This document shows positions 16,561-25,602 of a stretch of 38,760 nt of DNA, piece after piece. Location: contig NZ_SVCB01000012.1 of NCBI RefSeq assembly GCF_015058545.1, positions 1 through 38,760 of the forward strand, in the 5' to 3' direction. Positions within the stretch are counted from its first letter, which is position 1. The number at the start of each line of letters is the position of its first letter. A program made the position numbers and the translations under genes. The notes under the pieces are model-generated. The model was not told where the DNA came from. It saw nothing but the letters and a program-made list of their open reading frames with translations, and did not search any database. The stretch comes from Veillonella sp. Its GTDB lineage: Bacteria > Bacillota > Negativicutes > Veillonellales > Veillonellaceae.

Positions 16561-19131
16561 ATGGCTCAGTTAAATGAAGCTCAGCAGCGTGTGGTGAATA
16601 CGTTGACGAACAACATACTGTTACTGGCCTCGGCAGGCACGGGAAAAACAAATACGCTGGCTCACCGGGTGGCGCACATTATTCAAAGTGGCGCCGCCAA
16701 GGGCGAGGAAATTCTTTGCATGACATTTACGAATAAGGCATGTCGTGAGATGAAGGACCGCATTCTGACTATGGCGGGGCCGGCAGCTAAAGCTGTGGAG
16801 GTAAGCACCTTTCACAGCTTTTGTTATAAAGTCCTGCAAGAGGAGAGTAAACTGGATGACAGTCTGTATTTTGACATGGCTATTTATGATGAAGTAGACT
16901 GTCAGGAACTGTTGGCTACTTGGTTGCCGGCGGGCATGAAGGACACGGTGTTCTTCAACCTTATAAGCCATGTGAAGGAATATCGGTCCATTTGGGGCTA
17001 TTACAGTGATAATACGGCGAGTGATTATGAAACGACCATCGACCGCCTTTTTATAGAGCAACGCGCTACGATGGAGCGTTTTTTTGAAAAACTCAATCCA
17101 TCCGATTTGGCGGAATTCCGTGAAAAAGGGTATGAGTCTTTAGTGGGCTACGAACAGGCTTTAGCCGGTGTTCACGGTGTCGATTTTACCGACTTGATTA
17201 CCTTGGTGCATCGTCTATTTCAGGATGAAACGGTGCGCGAACGTTGGCGCAGTCGCTATCGGTATATCAATGTGGATGAAATGCAGGATACCAGCGATTT
17301 GGAAGGTACGGTCATGAAGTATTTGTGGCAGGGCAATCATGTGCTCCTTTGCGGCGACTATTTTCAGACTATTTATGAATGGCGCGGCTCCAATCCGGAG
17401 CGATTGTTGGATGAGTATAAGGCGGAGTTTTCACCGGAAGTGATTGTTTTTTATGAAAACTATCGGGCAAATCGCTATTTATTCGATGCTTCTTTTACGG
17501 TGTTACAGCGCATGTTTCCACGGTTGATTGGCAAATTTTATGAGGAAAAACCTTATGCCGCCAGCAAGACCCCGGGCGATCCGATTGTAGTTCATAAGTC
17601 GCCTACGGAATGGAAAGAAGGGGCGTATATCTTCGATACCATTCAAAATTTGCCGAAAGAGGCGAAAATCGGCATCTTGGTGCGTCAAAATTCACAGGCT
17701 CAGTATTTGAGCGCTTTATTTGAACGGTTTAACGAACATGTAGCATCTGAGAATCAGCGTCAATTTATGATTATTGATGAATACAAATTCTTCCGCCGCC
17801 AGGAAATCAAGGATGTTATGGCGTATTTTAAGCTGCTTCTCAATCCTCATGATGCGGTCAGTGCCAAACGTATAATTAAACGTTACGTTAAAGGCATCGG
17901 TGAAGCGCGGATTCAGCAAATTGAAAGCGAAGACGTGCGGACTATGGGCCTTCGTCTTACGGACTTCATGGATATGCAGATTTTTGAAAAAGAGCCTTAT
18001 GACGGATTGTTGCAAGGTCTTGCAGACGGTAAGATTGTGGTCTATGACGTGGAAAGTACCGGCACGGATACGATGCGTGATGAGATTATTCAGATTGCGG
18101 CGTTTAAGCTTAATCCGGACGGCACGGAAGGTGAGATTTTTGAACGCTTTATTCGTCCGTCGAAATCAGTCGGTGATTCAGCGGCCGTACACGGGTTTAT
18201 CGATGAAAAACTGGCTGAAGTCGGCGAAGATGCGGCTACAGTATTGGCTGACTTTAAGGAGTTTTCCAAAGGGGCCGTTATTGTCGGTCATAATGTAAAC
18301 TATGATATCAGCATTTTTACCAACGAATTGGCACGTCATAATTTGGGAACACCGGAATTTGCCGACGTGTATGATACATTGGATATTTTCCGTCGTTTTT
18401 ATCCCCGTTTGCCGAACCATAAGTTGGGCTTTTTGAGCGAATATTTCCCGATTCATCATAAACCGACCCATAATGCGATGGATGATATTCGCGCTACGGC
18501 ACTGTTATTGCTCTATGCGATTGAGCATAATATAAAACCAACGGCGGATCAGCGCCGCGCTTTAATCAGTAATTTTAAAAACTCCTTTGCCACTATGGCT
18601 TCGCAGATGGCAACCTTGCGCCGTAAGATTTTGACGGATAAACCATCGGCGCTTTTGGCCTATATTATGAATGATATGGGCGTGCTTGCCTACTATGCGG
18701 AACGTAAAGAAAATGACCGCGTGGAATATATCCGCGATTTGTATCGCCTCATGGTGGATTTGGAAGGTGAGGCTAAGGAGTTGTCCGGTCGTGCTTGCTT
18801 GCAACAGATGTTGGAACAGGCGGCGCTCACGGCGGGCGAGCCGGATCAACGTCTTAAAAATAACGATAGAATTCCGATTATTACCGTACATCAGGCCAAG
18901 GGCAGTGAATTTGAATATGTCTTTTTGGCCGGCCTGCGTGAAGGTTTATTCCCTAGCTGGTTATCCTTAAAAGAGGGCAAGATTTCGGAAGAGCAAAGGC
19001 TTTTTTACGTGGCCATTACACGTGCTAAAGAGCGACTCTTTATATCTTATTCAGCCACGGATAATCGCGGGCGCAGTGTGAAGCCGAGTGAGTTTTTAAA
19101 ATACTTACCGGCTGATGTAATTAGAGAGTAG
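16561..19131 (+). CDS. UvrD/PcrA-type helicase with an internal DEDDh 3'-5' exonuclease domain
   Basis: The 856-residue protein is an SF1A helicase: Walker A ASAGTGKT (23-30), MTFTNKACREM, Walker B VDEMQD (Asp239, Glu240), GDYFQTIYEWRG, then, far downstream, TVHQAKGSEFEYVFLAG (775-791) and FYVAITRAKERLF (815-827). Between the first five motifs and the last two lies a complete DnaQ-like exonuclease, about 490-660: YDVEST (Asp496, Glu498), GHNVNYD (Asp582), and HNAMDD (His637, Asp642), the DEDDh set. So a proofreading-type exonuclease is placed where subdomain 2B of PcrA would lie. It probably unwinds DNA and trims 3' ends in repair. The ribosome site AAAGGAGG lies ten bases before the ATG. It is followed closely by the pseudouridine synthase gene. 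Confidence 0.92.
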   Translation: MAQLNEAQQRVVNTLTNNILLLASAGTGKTNTLAHRVAHIIQSGAAKGEEILCMTFTNKACREMKDRILTMAGPAAKAVEVSTFHSFCYKVLQEESKLDDSLYFDMAIYDEVDCQELLATWLPAGMKDTVFFNLISHVKEYRSIWGYYSDNTASDYETTIDRLFIEQRATMERFFEKLNPSDLAEFREKGYESLVGYEQALAGVHGVDFTDLITLVHRLFQDETVRERWRSRYRYINVDEMQDTSDLEGTVMKYLWQGNHVLLCGDYFQTIYEWRGSNPERLLDEYKAEFSPEVIVFYENYRANRYLFDASFTVLQRMFPRLIGKFYEEKPYAASKTPGDPIVVHKSPTEWKEGAYIFDTIQNLPKEAKIGILVRQNSQAQYLSALFERFNEHVASENQRQFMIIDEYKFFRRQEIKDVMAYFKLLLNPHDAVSAKRIIKRYVKGIGEARIQQIESEDVRTMGLRLTDFMDMQIFEKEPYDGLLQGLADGKIVVYDVESTGTDTMRDEIIQIAAFKLNPDGTEGEIFERFIRPSKSVGDSAAVHGFIDEKLAEVGEDAATVLADFKEFSKGAVIVGHNVNYDISIFTNELARHNLGTPEFADVYDTLDIFRRFYPRLPNHKLGFLSEYFPIHHKPTHNAMDDIRATALLLLYAIEHNIKPTADQRRALISNFKNSFATMASQMATLRRKILTDKPSALLAYIMNDMGVLAYYAERKENDRVEYIRDLYRLMVDLEGEAKELSGRACLQQMLEQAALTAGEPDQRLKNNDRIPIITVHQAKGSEFEYVFLAGLREGLFPSWLSLKEGKISEEQRLFYVAITRAKERLFISYSATDNRGRSVKPSEFLKYLPADVIRE

Positions 19132-19140
19132 GAGGTGCCT

Positions 19141-20094
19141 ATGTCACGAAAAACATACCGCAGTGATGATGTGTGCTTTTTGTTTCGTCCGGAAGATACG
19201 ATGGCCGGCATTGAAACAGTGGGCGCTTGGCTGGATGCGAAGCAGATGTCACGCTCGGTTATGAAAACCTTATTTCAGGAAAAATTGGTTCTCCTGAACG
19301 GTAAGAAAACGAATCCGAAGGAAGCGGTGGCGCTTAACGATGAGTTGCGTTTACAGATGCCGAAGGAAAAAATAGATTATGACCCGGTACCGATGGACCT
19401 TGTTATTCTTTATGAAGACGAGGAACTGCTTATTCTGGATAAACCGGTGGGCATTACGGTAAATTCGAAGGGCCAGGTATCGTTGGCAAATGGGGTGGCG
19501 CAATACTTTAAGGACAATGGTATTAAGCGCAAAGTTCGCTTTTTGAATCGTTTGGACCGAGACACGTCGGGCTGTATCGTCATTGCCAAGAGCGCCTTGG
19601 CACAGAGTTTTTATCAACAACAAATTGAAGATCAGCGCTTTGAAAAATGGTATTCTACCGTTGTTCAAGGAGTACTCTTGGATACCAATATTGTGGAACT
19701 TCCTATGGCACGCGGTGAAGACGGCATTCACTATGAAGTGCGCCAGGGCGGCAAGCCGACGCGCACCGTGTATAACGGTACCGGCGTGTTTGAAGAGATT
19801 ACCGGTGATGCAATCGGTGATGTTGCCGCTACGACGTATCGTGAGGTAAGCGATGACGAATTGGCGGTTATGTCCGAGGCGGACAAAGCAAAGTTAGTAT
19901 CTACCGTGGATATTCGCCTCTATACGGGCAAAACGCATCAAATTCGCGTGGCGATGGCGCATTTGGGCCATCCGTTGGTTGGCGATGCCTTATATGGCAA
20001 TGAACGAGCCGGCAGAACCTATGAATTGCGGGCTCGGCGCGTGGTGTTCACGTCGCTTCGGACGGGGCAAATTGTAACGGTTTCGGCCGATTAA
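19141..20094 (+). CDS. RluA-family RNA pseudouridine synthase
   Basis: The 317-residue protein has an S4-like N-terminus (about 25-75) and a pseudouridine synthase domain with LDKPVG, the catalytic motif RLDRDTSG (Asp139), and GKTHQIRVAMAHLGHPLVGD. It would convert uridines in ribosomal or transfer RNA; the exact target cannot be told (RluA, RluC and RluD types look alike here). The ATG at 19141 is chosen because AGGAGG (19130-19135) lies five bases upstream; a GTG at 19135 overlaps that site. The gap to the helicase gene is nine bases, so this is the last gene of the dnaX operon or a readthrough partner. Confidence 0.93.
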   Translation: MSRKTYRSDDVCFLFRPEDTMAGIETVGAWLDAKQMSRSVMKTLFQEKLVLLNGKKTNPKEAVALNDELRLQMPKEKIDYDPVPMDLVILYEDEELLILDKPVGITVNSKGQVSLANGVAQYFKDNGIKRKVRFLNRLDRDTSGCIVIAKSALAQSFYQQQIEDQRFEKWYSTVVQGVLLDTNIVELPMARGEDGIHYEVRQGGKPTRTVYNGTGVFEEITGDAIGDVAATTYREVSDDELAVMSEADKAKLVSTVDIRLYTGKTHQIRVAMAHLGHPLVGDALYGNERAGRTYELRARRVVFTSLRTGQIVTVSAD

Positions 20095-20189
20095 TTGGAT
20101 AATTATTTTGCAATGGCAAAATTAGTTTTGTGCAATGAAATTTTATAAAATTTTTAAAAATTACTATGGAATATCTAAAAATGTTGATG

Positions 20190-20238
20190 TATAATAGTTT
20201 TAGAAAATTCAATATACGAAGATTGTATATTCTAAAAT
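20190..20238 (+). promoter_or_regulatory. Promoter -10 and palindromic operator before the oxidoreductase gene
   Basis: TATAAT at 20190-20195 is followed by an inverted repeat: AATATAC (20211-20217), seven bases, GTATATT (20225-20231), extended outward by TTTTAGAA and TTCTAAAA with a five-base bulge on the left. A repressor binding here would sit just downstream of the start of transcription. No convincing -35 is seen. Confidence 0.5.
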
Positions 20239-20278
20239 TTAAATAAATCTATTTTGAGGAAAAACAGGAGGTATTTGT

Positions 20279-20812
20279 ATGAAAACCGTTGTTTTATTAT
20301 TCCATCCTAATTTTGAAGCATCCCGCATTAATAAAGCTTTTGAACAGGCTATCAGCGGTGATTATACCGTTCGTCATATGTATGATTTATATCCGGACTT
20401 TAAAATTGATGTGGCTAAAGAACAGGCTGTTTTGACTGAGGCAGACCGCATCGTGTTGCAGTTCCCGATGTATTGGTACAGCTCCCCTTCCTTGTTAAAA
20501 GAATGGCAGGATCAGGTGCTCCTTTATGGTTGGGCTTACGGCAGCACCGGTAAAGCTTTACAAGGCAAAGAGTTGCTACTGGCTGTTTCCACCGGCGCAC
20601 CTAATTATACTCATGAAGCCGGTATGTACACTGCTACCGAATTGCTTCGTCCGTTCCAAGCTATGGCTGAATTCTGCGGCATGACTTACTTGACGCCGTT
20701 TGTAGTAAAAGGCACTCTCACTATGAGTGATGAAGATTTGGCTAAACATGCTAAAGAATATGCTGAATATTTGAAACAGGACAGCATCCCTGCGTTGGGC
20801 AAGTTTGACTGA
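20279..20812 (+). CDS. Flavodoxin-fold NAD(P)H-dependent oxidoreductase (KefF/MdaB type)
   Basis: The 177-residue protein has the Flavodoxin_2 fold typical of quinone reductases and KefF-like proteins. FMN-contact segments are visible: LLFHPNFEASRINKAF near the N-terminus, QFPMYWYSSPSLLKEW (about 62-77) and STGAPNYTHE (about 102-111). It probably reduces quinones or related electrophiles with NAD(P)H in the cytoplasm. The start has AGGAGG (20266-20271) seven bases upstream. It is a single-gene unit, with a palindromic site before it and a terminator after it, which suggests a stress-responsive repressor. No potassium-channel gene is adjacent, so a KefF role is not supported. Confidence 0.88.
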   Translation: MKTVVLLFHPNFEASRINKAFEQAISGDYTVRHMYDLYPDFKIDVAKEQAVLTEADRIVLQFPMYWYSSPSLLKEWQDQVLLYGWAYGSTGKALQGKELLLAVSTGAPNYTHEAGMYTATELLRPFQAMAEFCGMTYLTPFVVKGTLTMSDEDLAKHAKEYAEYLKQDSIPALGKFD

Positions 20813-20894
20813 GTAAAGACTGAACTCCATGGACTGAAAGGTTTAAGGGTTTAGATTGCCTTTAAGCCTCTGTGTACTGACAATTAAATATAAT

Positions 20895-20939
20895 AAGCCT
20901 CCGTGTATTTTCCATAGTGAAAATGTGCGGAGGCTTTTT
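20895..20939 (+). terminator. Terminator after the oxidoreductase gene
   Basis: AAGCCTCCGTGTATTTTC (20895-20912) pairs with 20919-20936 (two G-U or mismatched positions) and the run ends in TTTTT. Confidence 0.85.
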
Positions 20940-20973
20940 GTTTTGAAAAACAGTGATGACAATTTAAATTCCA

Positions 20974-21050
20974 ATAGCAAAAAAATGTAAAATTTAACAA
21001 GTTTTTGCTATTGATAGCATAAACTTGTAAAAATAAAAAGTTTTTGCTAT
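20974..21050 (+). promoter_or_regulatory. Cluster of four TTTTTGCTAT half-sites before the DUF4143 ATPase
   Basis: A near-perfect 30-bp palindrome lies at 20998-21027: CAAGTTTTTGCTAT, a TG spacer, then its complement with one mismatch. Further half-sites lie at 20974-20984 (reverse) and 21038-21050 (forward). A possible promoter, TTGCTA (21005-21010), 17 bases, TAAAAA (21028-21033), is embedded in the palindrome. This looks like an operator array for repression, but no regulator gene is next to it. Confidence 0.6.
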
Positions 21051-21075
21051 CATACAAGTAAGAGGAGGTGGTTTT

Positions 21076-22407
21076 ATGATGTCCGTGCGAGCACTGAAAC
21101 CACGAGATTTTTACTTAAATAAATTGATTGCTTTTAAAGATACAGAACCGGTTAAAGTTGTAACCGGTATTCGGCGCTGTGGTAAGTCCAGCTTACTTAA
21201 ACTGATGATAGCATGGTTGAAGGAGCAAGGGATATCTGACGATGCTATCGTTGAAATGAATTTTGAATCATTTACCTATAAAGATATGAGCGCTGATGAT
21301 GTATATGCTTATGTGAAAGAGCGTATTTCCAAAACAGGGATTACCTATTTGTTCTTTGATGAAATTCAGCGTGTATCTGGTTGGGAAGAAGCAATTAATG
21401 CATTTCGTGTTGATTTTAACTGTGATATATATGTGACAGGTTCAAATACGTATTTATTATCATCGGAATATACTACCTATCTGTCCGGGCGTAGCGTAGA
21501 AATTAAAATGTTACCCCTTTCTTTTAAAGAGTTTATTGAGTTTAACTCATTAACGTTAAAAGAGATCATAACGCCTTTGGGGACGCAAGAGAGGCGAGTA
21601 TATGATGATAATGGTCAAGTCTACTTGTTGTCAGATATATTTAATCTGTATTTACGCTTTGGCGGCATGCCGGGGATTGCCGATGTAGGTTTTGACCAAG
21701 ATAGAGCTATGACTTTGCTTGATGGTATTTATAATACGGTTGTTGTACGCGATATTTTAGAACGGGAGCAACGTCGTAACCAAAGACAAGTGACGGACTC
21801 TGATTTGCTGCAGAAGATTGTAAGGTTCTTGGCCGATAATGTGGGAAGTAACATTTCGGCGTCGTCTATAGGTAATACTCTAGTTAATGAAGGTTTGCTT
21901 GATACGGGTAAACGTAGCGGTGGTCGCAATGGGACGCCTAGTGCTCACACTGTTCAAGCGTATATAGCGACTTTATTAGAAGCTTATTTCTTCTATGAAA
22001 TTAAACGCTTTGATATTAAAGGGCGTGAATTTTTACGCACTTTAGGTAAGTATTATATTGTAGATATTGGGTTACGGAACTATCTACTTGGTTTTCGGGA
22101 TCGTGATACAGGCCATGTATTGGAAAACGTGGTGTATTTGGAACTTTTGCGCCGTGGGTATGATGTGGCCATCGGTAAGATAGATCGTTTTGAGGTGGAC
22201 TTCATAGCTACTAAAGCTGACGAAAAGCTATATATCCAAGTTACGGAGTCGATGCGTGATGAAACGGTGCGTGAACGTGAGCTCCGTCCATTGCAAAAAA
22301 TACAGGATAACTATAAGAAATTGGTTCTGACTTTGGAACCGGGGATTGAAAGAGAATTTGGCGGAATTCAGGTTGTGAATGTGGTGGATTGGTTGGTAGG
22401 AAAGTAA
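21076..22407 (+). CDS. AAA-type ATPase with C-terminal DUF4143 domain
   Basis: The 443-residue protein has Walker A GIRRCGKS (31-38), Walker B YLFFDEIQ (Asp95, Glu96), and VTGSN sensor-like residues, followed by a DUF4143 domain with LENVVYLELLRRG and EVDFIAT (Asp375). In related proteins this end resembles a PD-(D/E)XK nuclease fold, but the usual lysine is replaced here (YIQVTES), so nuclease activity is doubtful. The function of the family is unknown. The ATG at 21076 has AGGAGG seven bases upstream; a second ATG follows directly. Codons look more AT-rich than in the dnaX operon, and such genes are scattered among genomes, which suggests transfer. It is a single-gene unit with its own operator array and terminator. 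Confidence 0.88.
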   Translation: MMSVRALKPRDFYLNKLIAFKDTEPVKVVTGIRRCGKSSLLKLMIAWLKEQGISDDAIVEMNFESFTYKDMSADDVYAYVKERISKTGITYLFFDEIQRVSGWEEAINAFRVDFNCDIYVTGSNTYLLSSEYTTYLSGRSVEIKMLPLSFKEFIEFNSLTLKEIITPLGTQERRVYDDNGQVYLLSDIFNLYLRFGGMPGIADVGFDQDRAMTLLDGIYNTVVVRDILEREQRRNQRQVTDSDLLQKIVRFLADNVGSNISASSIGNTLVNEGLLDTGKRSGGRNGTPSAHTVQAYIATLLEAYFFYEIKRFDIKGREFLRTLGKYYIVDIGLRNYLLGFRDRDTGHVLENVVYLELLRRGYDVAIGKIDRFEVDFIATKADEKLYIQVTESMRDETVRERELRPLQKIQDNYKKLVLTLEPGIEREFGGIQVVNVVDWLVGK

Positions 22408-22440
22408 ATAATAGAATATTGTATAATATGTGAAATAAAA

Positions 22441-22490
22441 ATGGCTACATCTAATTTAGGAAAATTCCATATTAGGTGTAGCCATTGTTT
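22441..22490. terminator. Bidirectional terminator between the ATPase and LysR genes
   Basis: A perfect 15-bp repeat: ATGGCTACATCTAAT (22441-22455) and its G-U tolerant complement (22471-22485), with TTTTTATTT on the minus strand and TGTTTGTATTTT on the plus strand. Confidence 0.85.
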
Positions 22491-22542
22491 GTATTTTATA
22501 GTTTGTACTATGGATGATTTAAGTTACTGAGTTAAAAATTTT

Positions 22543-23448
22543 TTAATATTTCTTAGCCATTACACCGGCAATTTCTTTAAGTTGTAATTTAGATGCCATT
22601 TCAGGTAAGGCAACAATAACCAAATCGCGCATATTCAGTTTAGATTGAATGCGGAAGAAATGGATTGATGAATCAGCTTTGTTTTTACGAATCGTATTAG
22701 GCAACAAAGTGAGTCCATAGTTTTCTTTGGTGAGTGAATAGCAAGTATCCAGATTTTCTGTTTCTAAAATGGCTTTTGGTGTGAAGTGATGTTCTTCACA
22801 GATGGCATTTACAACTGTACGCAATTTTAAATGTGGCTTTAGAAGTATAAAAGGAAATTCTGAAAAACCTTCAAGGGATATAGGTTCATTTTGTTGACTC
22901 AAAGATTGAGCGAGTTCCATGGCTTTGGTGTTCTTTTCATTAATCGCCAAAAGAATTTCTTCTTTAACAATTGGGGTGGACACGAGTTGCGAGGAATAGA
23001 TGGGCGTTGGAAAAATGCCGAGATCAAGATGACCGAGGATGATTTGGCGCTCCAAAAAATGGGATTCGCCTTCGACAATGTTAACATGTAAATTATCGTG
23101 ATAATCTTTAAAAGCAGCCAGTGCATTAGATAACATGTGATGGCCGTAAAATTGTGAGATACCTAAAGAGATGGTATTATGCTCTAAGTGATTAAATTGA
23201 GCCAGTTCACGTTGCAATTTTTCAAAAGCACTTAAAATGGGAATCGCTTTCTTTATAAGATGCTCACCGGCTTCGGTGGGGATAACACGGGAGCGGTCTC
23301 GATAGAATAAGGTGAGACCCAACTCTAACTCTAATCGTTTTATAGCTTGGCTTAAGGCCGGCTGCGAAATAAACAGGGCATCGGCGGCTTTGGAAAAAGA
23401 CTCAGTATCGGCAATAGTCTTTATGTTTTTTAAATCTTTAATATCCAT
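22543..23448 (-). CDS. LysR-family transcriptional regulator
   Basis: The 301-residue protein has the LysR winged helix at the N-terminus (ESFSKAADALFISQPALSQ, about 16-34; then IKRLELELGLTLFYRDRS) and a periplasmic-binding-protein-like effector domain. It is divergent from the aconitase-like operon across a 210-nt gap, the classic arrangement for a LysR activator and its target, so it probably senses a substrate or intermediate of that pathway. AAGGA lies seven bases before the ATG on the minus strand. Effector unknown. Confidence 0.92.
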   Translation of the reverse strand: MDIKDLKNIKTIADTESFSKAADALFISQPALSQAIKRLELELGLTLFYRDRSRVIPTEAGEHLIKKAIPILSAFEKLQRELAQFNHLEHNTISLGISQFYGHHMLSNALAAFKDYHDNLHVNIVEGESHFLERQIILGHLDLGIFPTPIYSSQLVSTPIVKEEILLAINEKNTKAMELAQSLSQQNEPISLEGFSEFPFILLKPHLKLRTVVNAICEEHHFTPKAILETENLDTCYSLTKENYGLTLLPNTIRKNKADSSIHFFRIQSKLNMRDLVIVALPEMASKLQLKEIAGVMAKKY

Positions 23449-23467
23449 AAGCAGTTCCTTTTTACAT

Positions 23468-23506
23468 GACTATGCATAAGACTATGTATAACAAAATATT
23501 ATACAT
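23468..23506. promoter_or_regulatory. Candidate LysR binding region
   Basis: Two 12-bp tandem copies, GACTATGCATAA (23468-23479) and GACTATGTATAA (23480-23491), overlap a perfect inverted repeat ATGTATAA, seven bases, TTATACAT (23484-23506). The palindrome includes a T-N11-A type core and lies 20-58 bases upstream of the LysR start codon. Confidence 0.55.
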
Positions 23507-23658
23507 TCATCATAATTAAATATTATCATAAAATACGCGAAAGTGGTACTATGAGTTTAAAGAATATGAAATATGTTTGATAGGTATTTTAGGCCGATGG
23601 CATAGTCGGTATAGGATAGGCTAAACTTTAAAAGAAATATAGCTTGGAGGCGAGCAGT

Positions 23659-25602
23659 ATGAAACAAAATTTAACACGGAAGATTATAGCCGCTCATTTG
23701 GTTAGCGGAACTATGACGGTAGGTGAAGAAATTGCCGTAAAGGTAGATCAAACGTTAACTCATGATGTTACGGGGACACAGGCCTATTTGGCCTTTGAAA
23801 CGATGAATGTGCCAAGAGTTAAAACGGAATTATCGGTCAGTTATGTAGATCATAACTTATTATATGCCGATAATAAAAATGCCGATGACCATGTATATTT
23901 GCAAAGTATTGCCAAAAAATACGGACTCTATTTATCGCGTGCCGGCAATGGGATTTGTCATACCGTTCATTTTGAACGCTTTGGTCAGCCGGGTAAAATT
24001 TTGTTGGGTTCCGACAGCCATACGCCTACCGGAAGTGCCATCGGCGCTTTAGCCATTGGTGCAGGTGGCCTTGATGTAGCGTTAGCTATGGCCGGTGAAC
24101 CACTGTATCTGAAAATGCCTAAAGTGGTTAATGTACGATTACATGGTCGTTTGCGTCCCGGAGTGAGTGCCAAAGATATTATTTTGGAGATGCTCCGTCG
24201 TGAAACTGTTAAAGGCGGCGTCGGCAAAATATATGAATATACCGGGGACGGATTAGACTGCTTAAGTATTTATGATCGCTCTACGATTACTAACATGGGG
24301 GCCGAAATGGGGGCTACTACCTCTGTATTCCCAAGTGACGAAGTAGTGCATGAATTCTTTATTCATCAGCAGCGGGAAGAACAATGGCGCCCGTTGTTAC
24401 CGGATGAAGAGGCGGATTATGATGAAGTCATCGACATTGATTTGGCCGCCTTAGAACCGTTGGTAGCGCAGCCGGATATGCCGGATAATGTTTGTAAAGT
24501 CAGTGAATTGGCCGATACGGTTAAATTAGATCAAGTATTTATCGGTAGTTGCACTAATGCGTCTTACAGCGATTTAGCAAAAGCGGCCGCCATTTTAAAA
24601 GGTCACACCGTTCATCCCGATGTGAGCCTGGTAGTGGCTGCGGGCAGCCGTCAAATTTTTGCCATGGCTTTGCGAGATGGGGTTATTTCAACCTTAGTTG
24701 ATGCGGGTGCTCGAATCTTGGAATGTGGTTGCGGACCTTGTGTAGGGATTGGTCAAGCACCGCGTACTAACGGGGTCTCCTTACGTACTTCAAACCGTAA
24801 CTTTAAAGGGCGCAGTGGCACCTTGGCCGCGTCCATCTACTTAGGCAGTCCTGAAGTGGCTGCTATCAGTGCGATTAAAGGGTATATTACTGATCCGATT
24901 CAAGAAGGTATAACCGATGTGCTAAGTACAGTAACAGAACCTTCAAGTTATATCGTTGAAGATAATATGATAATTCCACCACAAACGTCAGCGGAACCGG
25001 TTGAAATTATTCGCGGGCCTAATATTAAGCCGATGCCGATTAATGAACCATTACCGCAGACCATTGAGGCTCATGTTTCCGCTTACCGCGGTGATAATAT
25101 TACAACAGATGATATTATTCCGGCTAATGCACAATTTTCCGCTTTGCGTTCCAATATCCCGGCAATCAGCCAAATTACGTTTAGCCGTATTGATCCGGAT
25201 TTTGTAAAACGGGCAGAAGCATATGGTAAATCGTTTATTGTCGGTGGTGAAAACTACGGTCAAGGCTCCAGTCGTGAGCATGCCGCCATTGCACCGATGT
25301 ATTTAGGGGTTAAAGCGATTATTACCAAATCATTGGCTCGAATCCATAAAAATAATCTAATTAATCATGGCGTGGTACCACTTAATTTTGTAGATGCAGC
25401 GGATTATGATCGTATTGCGCAAGATGATGAATTGCGTATTGAAAATTTCCCGAGTCAATTAGAATCGAGAAAAGTAACGGTTATAAATGTTACCAAAGGA
25501 TTCTCATTTGATACCAAGGCAGATTTAACGGACCGCGAAGTAAATATTCTGATTAATGGCGGTCAATTGCGCTTAGTCCAATCTAAAAATCAAAAGCAGT
25601 GA
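23659..25602 (+). CDS. Aconitase-family hydratase (single-chain, aconitase/isopropylmalate dehydratase type)
   Basis: The 647-residue protein joins a 4Fe-4S catalytic part and a swivel domain, at a length far below AcnA or AcnB (about 850-900) and like the short Aquifex-type aconitases. Cluster ligands are Cys298 (IGSCTNAS), Cys358 and Cys361 (CGCGPCVG). GSDSHTPTGSAIGALAIGAGG and the swivel motif GGENYGQGSSREHAA are clear. It would move water across a double bond of a di- or tricarboxylate; aconitate is possible, but the neighbours (lactonase, MatC-like carrier, RraA-like aldolase) hint at another substrate. The ATG at 23659 is chosen over an upstream TTG because GGAGG (23646-23650) lies eight bases before it. 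First gene of the operon, divergent from LysR. Confidence 0.9.
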   Translation: MKQNLTRKIIAAHLVSGTMTVGEEIAVKVDQTLTHDVTGTQAYLAFETMNVPRVKTELSVSYVDHNLLYADNKNADDHVYLQSIAKKYGLYLSRAGNGICHTVHFERFGQPGKILLGSDSHTPTGSAIGALAIGAGGLDVALAMAGEPLYLKMPKVVNVRLHGRLRPGVSAKDIILEMLRRETVKGGVGKIYEYTGDGLDCLSIYDRSTITNMGAEMGATTSVFPSDEVVHEFFIHQQREEQWRPLLPDEEADYDEVIDIDLAALEPLVAQPDMPDNVCKVSELADTVKLDQVFIGSCTNASYSDLAKAAAILKGHTVHPDVSLVVAAGSRQIFAMALRDGVISTLVDAGARILECGCGPCVGIGQAPRTNGVSLRTSNRNFKGRSGTLAASIYLGSPEVAAISAIKGYITDPIQEGITDVLSTVTEPSSYIVEDNMIIPPQTSAEPVEIIRGPNIKPMPINEPLPQTIEAHVSAYRGDNITTDDIIPANAQFSALRSNIPAISQITFSRIDPDFVKRAEAYGKSFIVGGENYGQGSSREHAAIAPMYLGVKAIITKSLARIHKNNLINHGVVPLNFVDAADYDRIAQDDELRIENFPSQLESRKVTVINVTKGFSFDTKADLTDREVNILINGGQLRLVQSKNQKQ

